A stretch of 64,000 bases of DNA from Anabaena sp. PCC 7108 (GTDB taxonomy: Bacteria > Cyanobacteriota > Cyanobacteriia > Cyanobacteriales > Nostocaceae), in assembly GCF_000332135.1 (NCBI RefSeq), contig NZ_KB235896.1:1747403-1811402 (forward strand), read 5' to 3'. Positions within the stretch are counted from its first letter, which is position 1. Each line of letters opens with the position of its first letter. The translations under genes were made by a program, and so were the position numbers. Below are positions 16,253 to 25,810 of the stretch, piece by piece. The notes beneath the pieces were generated by a model that saw nothing but the letters and a program-made list of their open reading frames with translations, made no database searches and was not told where the DNA came from.

Positions 16253-19200
16253 TTAGACCACTACAGCACTGGCACCTCCTAAAGCCGCAGCAATACCGGA
16301 AACAACTGCTGTTGCAAACAACCACCAAGCAGCATTGGCGGCAGCTTTGCGCGTTTCCTCGGCTTGGCGCTGGGCTTGGTGTTTCACCTGTTCTAGGCGG
16401 TGTTGGGCTTCGTGCTGTAGGCGTTCGGCTCGTTGTAATACATTATTCCGGGTACGTTCAATTTGCTCAACAATGCGGTTGGCATCTTCTGCTGAGATAT
16501 CCTCACGGGAACTCAAGAGGGCTACCAAGGTATCTCTGTTAAAAGATGAAAGGCGATCGCGCAAGGCATCAAATCCGGCTTGGGGATCATCAAACAATTG
16601 GCGGAGATCACGGGTAATGCCATCATAATTAAGTTCTGGGCGATCTAGAGAATTGAGATAATTACGAATAGTGGCAAAAACGCCCTCAATCACATCTTGA
16701 ATCCGTCTTTGGATTCCCCGTACCTGTTCCACAAATTGGTCACGCACAAGGACAATATTATCCGCAATCCGAGCAGCATCTTCATCCGTCATGTCTTCCC
16801 GAATTTTCAGCAGGGAGATAATTGTTTCTCGGTCAAAATGCGAAAGGCGATCGCTCAAACTTTCCATTCCCACTCGTGGATCATGCAACAATAATTGCAA
16901 ATCCCGCTTGATCCCTTCTGGGTTCAATTCTTCCTTCCCAGTCAGCCGTAAATACTCTTGCAGATAAGCTTGGAAATTTTGCACTCTTTGCTGTGTCCGG
17001 GTTGCAAGACGACGTGGCGCACGGACAATGTTCCGAATGGATGTCTGCACACCATCAATAATTTGATTAACTTGTTCCTCACTCAAATCTTGACGTTGAC
17101 TCAGCAACTTGACCAAAGTATCTCTGTCAATATGTGATAAGCGGCGACGAATTGCCACAGCACCCTGTTGCGGATTTTCAAACAATCTCGTCAAATCCCG
17201 CTGAATTCCTTCAGGATTCAATTCCTCTTTACCAGTCTTTCGCAGGTAATCTGCAATCGTGGTAGTAACAGAGTCATATTGTTCTTTTGCTTTGTCTGCC
17301 ACCAGTTGCGGTGTATGACGGATGCTATGCCATGATTCCTCAACCGCATCAATAATTTGATTAACTTGTTCTTCAGATAAATCTTGGCGCTGACTCAACA
17401 ATTGCACCAAAGTATCTCTGTCAAAGCGAGACAACCGAGAACCAATTGCCACGATTCCCGCTTGGGGGTTATCCAACAGTCTTTTGAGGTCGGTGCGAAT
17501 AGCATCAGGATTTAATTCTTCTTTACCTGTATTACGCAGATATGACTCAACATTGAGCCAGAGGCTTTCCGCTTCATGTTGTGCCTGTTGTGCCAGTCCT
17601 AAAGATTCACCCAAAGTGCGATCGCGCTGCATTTCCAATTCATCCAAAATCGGATCTAATTCCCGTTCTTGAATATCATTGCGTGCTAGGAGAATTTCTG
17701 CCATTTGTTCCCGTTGAACTTGTGCCAGTCGCCGGGATAGAGTTTGATAATCTGCTTCTGAATCTGCCAAAAGCGGTTGAAAATTCTTCTCAATTCCTTC
17801 TGATGTCAAATCTGCTTTCGGAGTCACCAACAGATAACTTTCAACTCGTCGTTGCAAATCTTGAACAATTTCTCTTTCTTCCTGGGCAGTTACTGTTACT
17901 AACACATTATCCCGCACAGCTACCAATTGGTCAGCAATATGGCTAATTTGTGTTTGCGTCAACAGTCCCCGCTGTTGGAGAATATTCACAAAATCTTGGC
18001 GAGATATTTTCTCTAATTCCCTACGGATTGTACCAGGGTCAGCAGCAGGATCATAAATCACATCTCGAAATTCTTGAGCAATTCTTTCCTGACTTAGTTG
18101 CCAAGCAAAGGTGTTACCCAAGTAGTTTTCAATATCGGCACGAATTGGGCTGTAAGGTTGTTCTGTAACTTGTTGAATTACTTTTTGTCTAGCAGTACCA
18201 AAGGTACGCAAAATTTTCTCCACATCCAAATCTGATAAATCTGCCCGACCCAACACCACACCCGTCAGTGCTGAAAGTGTCTGTTGAATAAAACCAGGTT
18301 TTTGTTCTGTTTCTTTGGTAGCGTGGGTTTCCGCAATTAGCTGCTCAAGTTTAGCATTGAGTTCATCTGTTTTAGTTTGTCCTGGGGGAAGTGATTTCAG
18401 ATAATCCACCAACTCACCCACTCGGTCTGTGCTTGGTGCTTGGGTACTTACTACCTGTTGCCAAATTTTGTATAAAGCATCAGCAATGCGGTTAACTTCT
18501 TTTTTAGATAAATCGGTACGACTACTAACTAAATCGATAAAGCGCTGACGGTCAATGTTGCGGAGGTCAGGATTGTTAGCGATCGCTTTAAATTGTGGTT
18601 CATTGAGTAACCTTTCAAATTCACCCCGAATCTTAGAGATATCTATTTCTGGAGGACGTAGCTTTTCTATGTAGTCTTCTATATTCTCACGAATACTTGC
18701 TGGAGCAATGGTACTGCCAAATTCTCGCCTGACAGCCGATGCAGCCGCTTCAGCCGTTGCTACCACTTGCTGATTCACAGCTTTAGCACCGAGTGCAGCC
18801 GTAGCTGTTCCCATAATCGCCTGAAAACCAGAAGTGGCTGTATTCACCACTGAACCAATCAAGGAACCCACCGTAGTAGTACTTACCCAGACCAGTAATA
18901 AAAAGTATGATCCCCAAATAACCAATCCTAAAATTGCTCCTAAACTGGGATCTAAAATCAACAGACTCAATTTCACAGCCAAGAAACTAGCGATTAATAA
19001 GGCTACTGTAACTGTGACTAATGTCCAAATCCCCACCCCCGTACCAATTTTGCGAATAGTGCCGCCGAAACTTTCAATTTCATCTGACTCTGATGGATGC
19101 CCCAAATATGAAATACCAGCAGCAACCGAGAGATTGGTTAAAACTAATTGGAACGCGAACGCGAGAATCACACCAGAAATTAAAGCCACAAAAAAGCGGG

Positions 19201-19297
19201 GACCGGAAGTGAGTACCGATGCCTGTGCTGGTGTGACGTTAGCAGCGTTTACAGGCATCTGTGCCATCCACCATAAATGTTTGTACAGTTCCTGCAT
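16253..19297 (-). CDS. Large membrane-anchored protein with repeated helical modules, function unknown
   Basis: 1014 residues. The N-terminal third has three to four membrane helices (about residues 33-52, 90-112, 118-146). The rest is soluble and strongly helical, made of about nine related modules with the pattern TGKEELNPEGI-x-RDL, then P-x-x-G, RLS-x-x-DRDTLV-x-LLSQR, and DLSEEQVNQIID. The modules around residues 540-800 are the most alike. A coiled-coil-like QHEAQHRLEQVKHQAQRQAEE stretch (in two parts) and a final membrane helix close the protein. The ATG at 19297 has AGGAAA eight bases before it. I do not recognise a characterised family. Inferred: a membrane-tethered, repeat-based scaffold. 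Confidence 0.75.
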   Translation of the reverse strand: MQELYKHLWWMAQMPVNAANVTPAQASVLTSGPRFFVALISGVILAFAFQLVLTNLSVAAGISYLGHPSESDEIESFGGTIRKIGTGVGIWTLVTVTVALLIASFLAVKLSLLILDPSLGAILGLVIWGSYFLLLVWVSTTTVGSLIGSVVNTATSGFQAIMGTATAALGAKAVNQQVVATAEAAASAVRREFGSTIAPASIRENIEDYIEKLRPPEIDISKIRGEFERLLNEPQFKAIANNPDLRNIDRQRFIDLVSSRTDLSKKEVNRIADALYKIWQQVVSTQAPSTDRVGELVDYLKSLPPGQTKTDELNAKLEQLIAETHATKETEQKPGFIQQTLSALTGVVLGRADLSDLDVEKILRTFGTARQKVIQQVTEQPYSPIRADIENYLGNTFAWQLSQERIAQEFRDVIYDPAADPGTIRRELEKISRQDFVNILQQRGLLTQTQISHIADQLVAVRDNVLVTVTAQEEREIVQDLQRRVESYLLVTPKADLTSEGIEKNFQPLLADSEADYQTLSRRLAQVQREQMAEILLARNDIQERELDPILDELEMQRDRTLGESLGLAQQAQHEAESLWLNVESYLRNTGKEELNPDAIRTDLKRLLDNPQAGIVAIGSRLSRFDRDTLVQLLSQRQDLSEEQVNQIIDAVEESWHSIRHTPQLVADKAKEQYDSVTTTIADYLRKTGKEELNPEGIQRDLTRLFENPQQGAVAIRRRLSHIDRDTLVKLLSQRQDLSEEQVNQIIDGVQTSIRNIVRAPRRLATRTQQRVQNFQAYLQEYLRLTGKEELNPEGIKRDLQLLLHDPRVGMESLSDRLSHFDRETIISLLKIREDMTDEDAARIADNIVLVRDQFVEQVRGIQRRIQDVIEGVFATIRNYLNSLDRPELNYDGITRDLRQLFDDPQAGFDALRDRLSSFNRDTLVALLSSREDISAEDANRIVEQIERTRNNVLQRAERLQHEAQHRLEQVKHQAQRQAEETRKAAANAAWWLFATAVVSGIAAALGGASAVVV

Positions 19298-19717
19298 GAT
19301 TTATATTTCCTGCCTCTAAGTTTAAATTTGAAAATTCGAGATTAATTCGAGATTAAATTTGAGAAATTCAATATGTCATTCATATTTGTTTGTGGCAATA
19401 TCTAACTCCTCTAGTTCTTAGAATCCAGTAATTTAGGCATTATTAGTATCTCTCTAAGGTGTGAAAAGCTTATATGGCTTTGGGTAGAAGTTGTGAATTT
19501 TAATATTGTCAATATGTCTTGATTTTATTATTTTTTTAATAAAAAATATGTGGCTCTACCGCTGCTTTTATGTAAAATTTGTAAAACAATATTTATTGTA
19601 GATTGGTATTGTAGGTTGGGCTGTGGAACGTGAACGTTCGCGGAGAAATGGCAGGAAACACAACAATTAAGCAGGTTGGCGTTAAAAAAAATTGTCGTTA
19701 ATCTTGAAAATTCACAG
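19298..19717. other. Gene-free spacer
   Basis: AT-rich, 420 bp. A short TGTAGGTTGGGCTGTGGAACG piece at about 19608-19640 belongs to a dispersed repeat family (see 37497). Nothing else recognised; it should contain the promoter of the 1014-residue protein gene near 19298-19400. Confidence 0.5.
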
Positions 19718-19759
19718 CAAAAAACTACCCTCCTCTGTATTCAGAGAGAGCAGTTTTTT
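19718..19759 (-). terminator. Rho-independent terminator of the 19781 gene
   Basis: Stem of about 16 bp formed by AAAACTACCCTCCTCTG and CAGAGAGAGCAGTTTT around a TATT loop, with T-runs on both strands. It lies just after the stop of the minus-strand gene and may serve both directions. Confidence 0.8.
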
Positions 19760-19780
19760 AGAAATATACAAACCAATTAT

Positions 19781-20104
19781 TTAGATATCTTCGTTTTCTA
19801 AGTTTGCTACTGTCACCGCATTCAGAGCAAAAGCTAAAACTAACGGCATGGGACACTTGTAGATAAATGTATAAATAACGGCTACAATGGTAATAACTAC
19901 AGCCGTGATTGACCAAAACAGTTCCTGATTAGTTAATCCATTCTCTTCTTTAATCACTCTCAAAACATGAACCGGAATTGGTTCTGGCATTACTCCTCCA
20001 GGAGGAAATGCCCAATAGTTACCACGTCGCTCGACAAATAAATCTGTCCAGCCGTTTTCCATGCACCATGCTTCGATCCATTGAATAGAGTAATGATTCA
20101 TCAT
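19781..20104 (-). CDS. Small conserved membrane protein, function unknown
   Basis: 107 residues from the ATG pair at 20104/20101; a TTG at 20128 would add eight residues but is less likely. A soluble tryptophan-rich part (SIQWIEAWCMENGWTDLFVE, then WAFPPGGVMPEPIP) is followed by two membrane helices (FWSITAVVITIVAVIYTFIY and PLVLAFALNAVTVA). I recall similar small proteins in Nostocales but no function. It forms its own transcription unit with a terminator after the stop. Confidence 0.65.
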   Translation of the reverse strand: MMNHYSIQWIEAWCMENGWTDLFVERRGNYWAFPPGGVMPEPIPVHVLRVIKEENGLTNQELFWSITAVVITIVAVIYTFIYKCPMPLVLAFALNAVTVANLENEDI

Positions 20105-20906
20105 CGGGATACCATTCCAATTGTTCAATTTGTGTAGTTAGTGAATATAAATCTATAGAAGATTTTTGACCAGCTAATTGATAGCTATAAGATTAACGCT
20201 AATTCCATATTTGTTAACTTTAGTTAAGCAGTTAAGACATAAGTTTAATATAAAAATCACGCCCAAATGCTGCTTCCCTTAATTAAAAGACTAACAGGCT
20301 ATAACTGCTATTTCTAGCAAAAGATAATAAACTTTACTTGAAGTTAGCTATGTAAATGAATGTAAAGAATATTGTGATTCAATGCTAAAATATTAAGTAA
20401 TTATAAAATCATCAAATACTTAAATTCAATATAGGAATAATATTTGATTTATGAAAAGATACGTAGGCTGCGTCAGACTCCATAAATTCTATTAATAAAC
20501 AGATTTGTAATATCTGACGCACCCTACAATACCTAATTTTTTTCAAAAATTAAATATGACTTCTATATCAATTCTTCAAATTAAGAAATCCAAAAACTCA
20601 TTCAGAGAGAACAGGAAGCAACTCTTAACAGGAAAAACTCATGTTTAAAAACATGAGATTGAAATAATGACACTGTTTTTTTCGTGTCACTCTCCTTGTA
20701 AAAACATCCTTTTTTTGACTGAGCTTTAAACTCTTAAACTTTAGTTTCTTATCTGTTCCCTGTTAAGAGTTCCCTGTTCCCTTCTTTTGTAACTGTTTTG
20801 CAGATGAAATCAGTGATTTCTTACAAAGTTTTCACCAAAAGCAACCAGCTAATTCACAAAATAAGGTATGCTCAAAATGGGTTAAACACTAACTTGGCTA
20901 TTAAAT
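20105..20906. other. Gene-free spacer upstream of the pentapeptide-purK unit
   Basis: About 800 bp, AT-rich. It holds the small inverted-repeat element at 20463-20527, a hairpin ACTCATGTTT/AAACATGAG-like palindrome at about 20637-20656 and a TGACAC...GTGTCA hairpin with a T-loop at 20668-20689. No convincing gene. Confidence 0.5.
20463..20527. repeat. 65-bp element with 15-bp terminal inverted repeats
   Basis: Ends are GTAGGCTGCGTCAGA and TCTGACGCACCCTAC, 14 of 15 bases complementary. A longer, degraded relative with GGTGCGTCAGA, AATCTGTTTATT and CACCCTACAA lies inside 44580-44665. It has no coding capacity, so it is a dispersed, probably passive, mobile repeat. Confidence 0.7.
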
Positions 20907-21395
20907 ATGTATTGGCGACAAGGGTTAGCATTACTTTTAGGAGTGATTATATGGTGTGTGACATTTCCAGCACTAGCCGACTGGAGTCACCCCCTATCAT
21001 TTAGCAATGCAGAGTTAGGAAGACAAGATTTTTCGGGACAAAGTTTGCAAGCTGCGGAGTTTTCTAACGCTAACTTAGAGATGACTAATTTTACAGGTGC
21101 TGACTTGCGGGGAGCAGTTTTGAGTGCTTCAGTCATGACAAAAGCAAATTTACATGGAGCAAATTTAACTAATGCAATGATTAATGAAGTAAAATTGAAT
21201 GGTGCTGATCTCAGTGATGCAATTTTGTTAGAAGCGCTTTTGCTCCGTTCCGTCTTTACTGATGTTAACATCACAGGTGCAGATTTTACGGATGCTATTT
21301 TAGATAGAGCGCAAATTAAAGAGCTATGTGCAGAAGCCAGTGGAATAAATTCCCAAACTGGTGTAGAAACTCGTGAGTCGTTAGGATGTCGATAA
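20907..21395 (+). CDS. Exported pentapeptide-repeat protein
   Basis: 162 residues. Signal peptide: MYWRQGLALLLGVIIWCVTF with PALA-D as the likely cleavage site (about residue 24). The mature part is a run of A(D/N)LXX pentapeptides (e.g. ANLEMTNFTGADLRGAVLS and GADLSDAILLE), which fold as a right-handed quadrilateral beta-helix, and a short C-terminal tail with two cysteines. Known: such secreted pentapeptide proteins occur in the thylakoid lumen of cyanobacteria; roles are mostly unknown. The stop overlaps the purK start by 10 bp, so the two genes are one operon. Confidence 0.85.
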   Translation: MYWRQGLALLLGVIIWCVTFPALADWSHPLSFSNAELGRQDFSGQSLQAAEFSNANLEMTNFTGADLRGAVLSASVMTKANLHGANLTNAMINEVKLNGADLSDAILLEALLLRSVFTDVNITGADFTDAILDRAQIKELCAEASGINSQTGVETRESLGCR

Positions 21396-22519
21396 AACTT
21401 GGTATAATTGGTGGTGGACAACTCGCTTGGATGATGGGAGATGCAGCCAAGAAGCTAGGAGTAGAATTAATAGTACAAACTCCTAATCAAGATGATCCTG
21501 CTGTATCTATTGCTCAAAAAACGGTTTTTGCCGCAGTTGATGATGCAGCAGCAACGGAAATTTTAGCTTCAAAATGCAATATTATTACTTTTGAAAACGA
21601 GTTTGTCAATTTAGATGCTTTATATTTATTAGAGAAACAAGGTGTGTGCTTTCGTCCCAGATTAGCAGCTTTATCTCCTCTATTAGATAAATATCATCAA
21701 CGTTGCTATTTACAGGATTTAGGATTACCAGTTCCGCAGTTTTTCGCTTTGGAAAATCCAGAAGATATTCAAACTAAAATAGAAAATTGGGATTTTCCTA
21801 TTGTTCTCAAAGCTAGACGACATGGTTATGATGGACAGGGAACTTTTGTAGTTCATGATGTAGCTAATTTGTTAACAGTAGTAAATCAAAATAGTACACA
21901 GTTATTAGTAGAAGAATTTGTCCCTTTTGCCAAAGAATTAGCTATAATTGCGGCGCGTTCTGTAAATGGGGAAATTATCACTTACCCAGTTGTGGAAACT
22001 CAACAAGAACAACAGGTATGTCGAAGAGTAATTGCTCCAGCAGATATTACACCCCAACAAGCGGCAGAAATTCAAGCGATCGCACATACACTATTAAATA
22101 GTCTCCAAGCTGTGGGAGTTTTTGGCATTGAGTTATTTATCACCGCCAATGGTAAAATTTTAGTAAATGAAATTGCACCACGTACCCACAATTCTGGGCA
22201 TTTTTCCTTAGATGCTTGTGAAACTTCTCAATTTGAGCAACACCTGAGAGCAGTTTGTGGTTTGCCTTTAGAAGATACCCAGTTAAACTGTAGCAGCGCA
22301 GTTATGGTAAACCTTTTGGGGTATGAAAACTCACACAGTAGCTATCAAAATCAGCGCCAACATCTAGCAAAGATTCCCCACTCTCACTTACACTGGTACG
22401 GAAAAACAGAATCTCGTCCAGGACGTAAACTCGGACATATTACAGTCTTATTACAGCAACAAAACCAACATACAGCGCTCGATATCATAGACAAAATAGA
22501 ATCTATCTGGTACCCTTGA
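21386..22519 (+). CDS. purK: N5-carboxyaminoimidazole ribonucleotide synthase
   Basis: 377 residues, ATP-grasp enzyme of purine synthesis: AIR + bicarbonate + ATP gives N5-CAIR. Seen: LGIIGGGQLAWMMGDAAKKL at the N-terminus, ENEFVNLDAL, the nucleotide-binding KARRHGYDGQGTF and VEEFVPFAKELA, and the metal-binding VNEIAPRTHNSGHFSLDAC, all characteristic of PurK. It overlaps the pentapeptide gene upstream and is followed by a 6S-RNA-like transcript on the same strand. Confidence 0.95.
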   Translation: MSIKLGIIGGGQLAWMMGDAAKKLGVELIVQTPNQDDPAVSIAQKTVFAAVDDAAATEILASKCNIITFENEFVNLDALYLLEKQGVCFRPRLAALSPLLDKYHQRCYLQDLGLPVPQFFALENPEDIQTKIENWDFPIVLKARRHGYDGQGTFVVHDVANLLTVVNQNSTQLLVEEFVPFAKELAIIAARSVNGEIITYPVVETQQEQQVCRRVIAPADITPQQAAEIQAIAHTLLNSLQAVGVFGIELFITANGKILVNEIAPRTHNSGHFSLDACETSQFEQHLRAVCGLPLEDTQLNCSSAVMVNLLGYENSHSSYQNQRQHLAKIPHSHLHWYGKTESRPGRKLGHITVLLQQQNQHTALDIIDKIESIWYP

Positions 22520-22572
22520 GAAAAATTTTCCTAAAAATTTGCTTATTCCACACACAAACTATTTTTGAAGGC

Positions 22573-22578
22573 TATAAT
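22573..22578 (+). promoter_or_regulatory. -10 element of the 6S-like RNA
   Basis: A perfect TATAAT. No clear -35 sequence is seen at the expected distance. The transcript would start about 7-12 bases further on, near 22586. Confidence 0.55.
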
Positions 22579-22585
22579 GAGTTAG

Positions 22586-22770
22586 TTACACTACGACGTT
22601 GGTGACTGCCCACAAGTTTTTTGATCTATGTCTTTAAGAAACTGGGAGCCAAATGGTTCTTGTGGCAGTATACCAGGCTTGTACCTGGAAACTTTAAACG
22701 AGCAACACCCGTTCCCACCTGGTTTAACCAGGTCATAAACTTAGGCAAAACGGCGTCGCGGTGAACTTAA
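22586..22770 (+). ncRNA. ssaA: Probable 6S RNA downstream of purK
   Basis: A roughly 185-nt non-coding segment with promoter-like TATAAT before it and a strong terminator after it. Ends pair through CGACG (about 22593) and CGTCG (about 22754). Inside, CTGCCCACAAG pairs with CTTGTGGCAG, followed by hairpins CCAGG-CTTGTA-CCTGG and ACCTGG-TTTAA-CCAGGT. Known, from memory: the 6S RNA gene of several cyanobacteria lies directly downstream of purK. Length, position and extensive pairing fit, but the primary sequence was not checked against Rfam. Inferred role: binding of RNA polymerase holoenzyme. Confidence 0.7.
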
Positions 22771-22777
22771 AATTTTT

Positions 22778-22808
22778 AACTCTCAGGTCTAAACAACTTG
22801 GGAGTTTT
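22778..22808 (+). terminator. Rho-independent terminator after the 6S-like RNA
   Basis: A ten-base-pair stem AACTCTCAGG / CTTGGGAGTT (two G-U pairs) with a nine-base loop, followed by TTTTCAATTTTT. Confidence 0.85.
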
Positions 22809-23107
22809 CAATTTTTACTGTAGTAGAGAAATCAGGGAAGAAAGAGCTAGAAAAAGACGACTTCCCAATAACTATGAGGTAAATATAAATTAATATATTT
22901 TAATATAAATTAATATAAATAGCACCGTGCAGATGTGTGAAATTTTTCACTACAAATCACATCAACCAGTGAACTTCCATTAAATGACTGATTGGGTAAC
23001 TTCAGTTCATAAAAATGAAAATATGTATAAATTCTCCCTTACTTTAACCAGCATTTGGAGTTATAATAACAAAATTGGGTTAAATTTGGGTTACAGCTAC
23101 AAAAAAA
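22809..23107. other. Spacer and likely promoter region of the M16 protease pair
   Basis: AT-rich, with imperfect repeats of TTAATATAAA at 22880-22920. No gene seen. Confidence 0.4.
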
Positions 23108-24373
23108 TTGACAAAATACTCAGCTAAAACAGTGTTCCCAGCTTCGGTTTTTCACCTAGACAACGGTTTAACATTTATTCATCAGGAGATATCCACTACC
23201 CCTGTAGTGGCAGCTGATGTTTGGGTTCGTGCTGGAGCCACTTTGGAACCAGAGCATTGGTTTGGAATGGCACACTTTTTAGAACACATGATTTTTAAAG
23301 GTACAGCAATATTATCACCAGGGGAATTCGATTATAACATTGAAAAAATGGGTGGTGTGAGTAATGCAGCTACGAGTCATGATTATGCCCATTACTCTCT
23401 CACCACTGCTGCCTCTTATCTAGCAGATACCTTACCCAACTTAGGGGAACTGTTGCTCAAGGCCGCAATTAGCGATGATGAATTTATCCGTGAACGAGAT
23501 GTAGTGTTAGAAGAAATTCGCGCTTGCGCTGATGATCCTGATGCAATAGGATTTGAATCGCTACTCAAAAACGTCTATCAAAATCACGCTTATGGACGTT
23601 CTGTGTTGGGTACAGAGCAAGAATTGATGCAGCATTCACCAGAAGCAATGCGTTGTTTTCATCGTTCCCACTACCAACCTGAAAATATGACAGTAGTAAT
23701 TGTGGGAGGAATTGCTCAAGAACCAGCTTGGGAAATTGTCAATCAATCATTTGCCAATTTTAGCGATCGCTCTAATTGTCCCCGATCTGAGAAAATAGTA
23801 GCACCAGCAATTACAGGGATACGCCGTCAAGAATTGATTTTACCAAGACTAGAGCAAGCTAGGTTAATGATGGCATGGACAGCACCAGGAGTAGAACAAC
23901 TTCGGGACGCACATGGTTTAGATTTCCTTTCCGTGTTACTAGCAGAAGGAAGAACTTCGCGCTTAGTCCATGATTTACGAGAAGAAAAGCAACTGGTACA
24001 GGCAATTTGTAGTGACTTTTCTTTACAACAAGAATCGAGTTTATTGACAATTACCGCCTGGTTAGAACCAGAATATTTAGAACGAGTAGAGTATTTAATC
24101 TGCCATCATTTGCATAACTTACAAACTACAGCTATTAGCGAAACAGAGCTGAATCGTATCCGAAGAATACTCTGTAATGAGTATGCCTTTTCTACGGAAA
24201 CACCAAATCAACTTTCCAGTCTTTATGGCTACTACAATACTATCTCCCAAGCAGAATTAGCTGTTACCTACCCCCAGAAAATTCAATCATTTAACGCTCA
24301 AGAACTGCAAAAATTGGCGCAGCAGTATATTTCCCCCCAGAATTATGCAGTGACAATTCTGAAGCCATATTAG
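23108..24373 (+). CDS. M16-family zinc peptidase, catalytic subunit
   Basis: 421 residues. Zinc motif HFLEH (H56, E59, H60) in GMAHFLEHMIFKG with the downstream glutamate in ERDVVLEEIRA, so the enzyme should be active. The second half carries the R-Y-type substrate motif (EGRTSRLVHDLREEKQLVQ). Known: M16B proteins such as PqqL/processing peptidases work as two-domain pairs. The start is a TTG at 23108; no ATG, GTG or other TTG lies between the preceding stop and that codon. It is followed after about 60 bp by a second M16 gene whose zinc motif is missing, giving an active/inactive pair like mitochondrial processing peptidase. Confidence 0.9.
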   Translation: MTKYSAKTVFPASVFHLDNGLTFIHQEISTTPVVAADVWVRAGATLEPEHWFGMAHFLEHMIFKGTAILSPGEFDYNIEKMGGVSNAATSHDYAHYSLTTAASYLADTLPNLGELLLKAAISDDEFIRERDVVLEEIRACADDPDAIGFESLLKNVYQNHAYGRSVLGTEQELMQHSPEAMRCFHRSHYQPENMTVVIVGGIAQEPAWEIVNQSFANFSDRSNCPRSEKIVAPAITGIRRQELILPRLEQARLMMAWTAPGVEQLRDAHGLDFLSVLLAEGRTSRLVHDLREEKQLVQAICSDFSLQQESSLLTITAWLEPEYLERVEYLICHHLHNLQTTAISETELNRIRRILCNEYAFSTETPNQLSSLYGYYNTISQAELAVTYPQKIQSFNAQELQKLAQQYISPQNYAVTILKPY

Positions 24374-24435
24374 TTGTTAGTTAAAAATTAGCACTAATCA
24401 CCAATCACTAATTACCAATAATCTCTAAATAAATA

Positions 24436-25710
24436 ATGCCAACTATAGATAATTCTAATTCCACTATCCATCGCACCACATTAGCCAATGGCATTGTTGT
24501 CTTAGTGGCAGAAAATCAAGCTGCCGATATTATAGCGGGACGAGTTTTTGTGCGTGCTGGTAGTTGTTATGAAAATCGAGAGCAAGCTGGGTTAGCACAT
24601 TTACTATCAGCTGTAATGACAAAAGGCTGTGATGGTTTATCTAGCTTAGAAATTGCCGAAAAAGTCGAGTCGGTAGGTGCAAGTTTAAGCACAGACGCAG
24701 GAACTGATTATTTTGTGCTGTCTTTAAAAACAGTAACTGCCGACTTTGCAGAAATTTTAACATTATCGGGGTTGTTATTGCGATCGCCTACATTTCCCGA
24801 AACCCAAGTAGAACTAGAAAAGCGATTAGCAGTACAAGATATTCGCTCCCAAAAAGAGCAGCCCTTTAGTGTGGCTTTTGAGCAAATGCGACAAGCAATG
24901 TACCAAGAACATCCATACTCAATGTCCGTTTTAGGTACTGAAAAAACTATTAGCAGCATCACTGGTGCAGACTTAATCCAGTTTCACCAAACTCATTTTC
25001 GTCCAGATAACGTAGTCATTAGTATTGCTGGACGTATTACACCCTCAGCAGCACTAGATTTAGTCGCAAAAGTTTTTGGGGACTGGATTTCTCCATCTGA
25101 ACCACGTCATATACTAGATTTACCAGCAATTCCCGTCAAACCCCAGTTATGTCTTAAACCCTTAAATACTCAGCAATCAATCGTCATGCTGGGTTATATG
25201 GGTCCATCGGTGAGCGCTCCAGGATATGCAGCACTTAAATTATTATCTACCTACCTCGGCAATGGTCTTTCCAGCCGCTTGTTTGTAGAATTACGAGAAA
25301 AAAGAGGTTTAGCTTACGAAGTCTCTGCCATTTACTCTACACGGCTCTTTCCCGCCTCATTTGTGGTTTATATGGGTACAGCCCCAGAAAATACTAATAT
25401 CGCTCTCCAAGGACTACGCCAGGAAGTAGAACGATTATGTAGTGCTGAACTATCGGACGAAGAACTACAAACAGCTAAAAATAAAATTCTTGGTCAGTAT
25501 GCCCTGGGTAAACAAACTAACGGTCAAATTGCTCAAATATATGGCTGGTACGAAATTTTAGGCTTAGGAATTGAATTTGACCAAGAATTCCCAAAACTGA
25601 TTAATAAAGTCACTCCTAAATTAGCAATGACAGCCGCTAATCGGTATTTACAGGAACCATATTTATCTTTAGTTGGTCAAGAAGAAGCAATTCAATCAGT
25701 TAATATTTAA
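24436..25710 (+). CDS. M16-family protein, non-catalytic partner subunit
   Basis: 424 residues with the M16 fold from end to end: FVRAGSCYENREQAGLAHLL, GADLIQFHQTHFRPDN and the C-terminal GNGLSSRLFVELREKRGLAY with the conserved Arg/Tyr pair. The zinc motif HxxEH is replaced by HLLSA, so it cannot bind the catalytic zinc. Inferred: it forms a heterodimer with the preceding active subunit and contributes substrate binding. Confidence 0.9.
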   Translation: MPTIDNSNSTIHRTTLANGIVVLVAENQAADIIAGRVFVRAGSCYENREQAGLAHLLSAVMTKGCDGLSSLEIAEKVESVGASLSTDAGTDYFVLSLKTVTADFAEILTLSGLLLRSPTFPETQVELEKRLAVQDIRSQKEQPFSVAFEQMRQAMYQEHPYSMSVLGTEKTISSITGADLIQFHQTHFRPDNVVISIAGRITPSAALDLVAKVFGDWISPSEPRHILDLPAIPVKPQLCLKPLNTQQSIVMLGYMGPSVSAPGYAALKLLSTYLGNGLSSRLFVELREKRGLAYEVSAIYSTRLFPASFVVYMGTAPENTNIALQGLRQEVERLCSAELSDEELQTAKNKILGQYALGKQTNGQIAQIYGWYEILGLGIEFDQEFPKLINKVTPKLAMTAANRYLQEPYLSLVGQEEAIQSVNI

Positions 25711-25810
25711 CAGCTTGACTCATACAAAGCGGTAATAGAGCGATCGCATCGCCCGCCTTTGGTATCACACCAAGGTAAGATAAGTTATCAGAAGATTTCC
25801 ACCCAATTTT

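Noticed and set aside
20798-21004. Frame ahead of the pentapeptide gene
   Set aside because: It overlaps the true start and signal peptide of the pentapeptide gene in another frame and has no homologous features.
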